Below, piece by piece: positions 63,545-64,000 of a stretch of 64,000 nucleotides of DNA. Origin of the DNA: an uncultured Ruminococcus sp. (GTDB taxonomy: Bacteria; Bacillota; Clostridia; Lachnospirales; Lachnospiraceae); NCBI GenBank assembly GCA_900066355.1, contig FMEL01000012.1, positions 62,001 to 126,000 on the forward strand, written 5' to 3'. A program made the position numbers and the translations under genes. Numbering within the stretch: position 1 is the stretch's first letter; every line of letters begins with the position of its first letter. The notes beneath the pieces are model-generated. The model made no database searches. It saw only the letters and a program-made list of their open reading frames with translations, and was not told where the DNA came from.

Positions 63545-64000
63545 GTGGCAAAAAGAAAACCAACCTCTTCGCAGGTCGCACAGAAAGCAGGAGTTTCTCA
63601 GGCGACAGTATCTATGATACTGAACCGGAGAAATGATGTTTCTTTTTCTGCGGAAACTGTAGAAAGAGTGGAATGCGCCGCGCGGGAGCTCGGATATGAG
63701 CTGCCTCACCGCAAAAATAAAAACAGTACCAAAAAAGAAAAACTGATCGTTGTGATCTGTCCGACACTGACCAGCCCATATTACGTTCTTCTTTTACAGG
63801 GTATCGAATCCGTAGCAAATGAAAAAGGCTACGGTGTTTTTATCTGCAATACTCAGAGGGATGCAGGGCAGGAAGAAAAATATCTCCGGATGATCAGTAC
63901 GATCGATCCACAGGGAATCATTTATGCATGTAATCCCCATCCGGATTTTCAGAAAAAAGTTGAAGAACTGGCACACAGAATACCACTTGTTATTATCAGC
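63545..64000 (+). CDS. LacI-family transcription regulator, N-terminal part (cut by window edge)
   Basis: Open from GTG 63545, seven bases after AGAAGGAGG, to the end of the window (152 codons). The start reads MAKRKPTSSQVAQKAGVSQA, then TVSMILNRRNDVSFSAETVE, the LacI-type helix-turn-helix with hinge. From about residue 65 the ligand-binding core follows (LIVVICPTLTSPYYVLLLQG, FICNTQRDAGQEEKYLRMI). It has no family-specific clue to the sugar. Confidence 0.9.
   Translation, partial: MAKRKPTSSQVAQKAGVSQATVSMILNRRNDVSFSAETVERVECAARELGYELPHRKNKNSTKKEKLIVVICPTLTSPYYVLLLQGIESVANEKGYGVFICNTQRDAGQEEKYLRMISTIDPQGIIYACNPHPDFQKKVEELAHRIPLVIIS

Noticed and set aside
1..64000. CRISPR array, prophage or intact insertion sequence
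   Set aside because: No regularly spaced direct repeats, phage structural genes, integrase or transposase gene was seen.

Overview
The window looks like chromosome of a gut-type Clostridia, most likely a Lachnospiraceae (Blautia/Ruminococcus/Dorea-like). Reasons: moderate GC with Gram-positive Shine-Dalgarno sites, a Bacillus-type large SRP RNA with an Alu domain, dnaD and dnaI primosome genes, spoVG, paired glgC/glgD, a 394-residue PRPP synthetase, a Tad pilus locus of the Lachnospiraceae kind (with a DUF5702-type protein and an FHA protein), and TSCPD and beta-propeller proteins typical of that family. Genus-level assignment is inference. Both edges cut genes: atpA on the left and a LacI-type regulator on the right.

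Layout. 1-3.3 kb: end of the F1 ATP synthase operon (atpA-atpG-atpD-atpC) and its terminator. 3.4-7.4 kb: an AlaX-like editing protein, an amidohydrolase, then a reverse-strand GNAT/lipoprotein pair. 7.5-17.3 kb: one Tad/Flp pilus operon (prepilin peptidase, TadZ, TadA, TadB, TadC, Flp pilin, DUF5702-like, TadE-like with Cys modules, second prepilin peptidase, TadE, FHA protein) behind a near-consensus promoter. 17.4-20.8 kb: UbiA-type prenyltransferase, HAD phosphatase, GT87-like glycosyltransferase and rhomboid protease, which together suggest polyprenyl-phosphate pentose chemistry. 20.8-25.6 kb: orphan histidine kinase, HIT protein, sigma factor, reverse murG, an anti-sigma-like DUF4367-type protein and a small secreted protein, followed by a G-poor A/C-rich stretch holding a strongly folding RNA candidate.

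26-41.6 kb: beta-CASP metallo-beta-lactamase nuclease, TSCPD protein, mtnN, a methyltransferase, a large anchored protein, galT, an ECF sigma factor with a membrane beta-propeller partner, asnS, and an SbcD/YhaO-like phosphoesterase with a YhaN-like partner that has lost its P-loop. 41.7-46.7 kb (reverse): prs, dnaI, dnaD and murC, with two clusters of perfect DnaA boxes between murC and dnaD. 46.9-49.7 kb: glgC-glgD and spoVG. 49.8-50.7 kb: a repeat-rich island with two 164-bp copies of an RNA-like element flanking tRNA-Pro(CGG); the second copy forms the leader of an orphan PduB-like microcompartment shell gene.

51.5-64 kb: a PcsB/CwlO-like cell-wall protein with a perfect WalR-type box upstream, a decayed cupin fragment, a cytosolic sugar-binding-domain/GGDEF cyclase, an XRE regulator with paired operators, two proteins of unknown function, an NrdG-type radical SAM activase, tRNA adenosine deaminase, YqeY, SRP RNA divergent from pfkA, and dnaX-ybaB-recR.

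The best candidates for something undescribed are the duplicated 164-bp element (differences between copies keep base pairing in one hairpin and two alternative helices compete), the 85-nt folded element at 25765-25849, the compact three-way junction between murC and glgC, and the DnaA-box clusters upstream of dnaD. No CRISPR array, intact insertion sequence, prophage or rRNA was seen.
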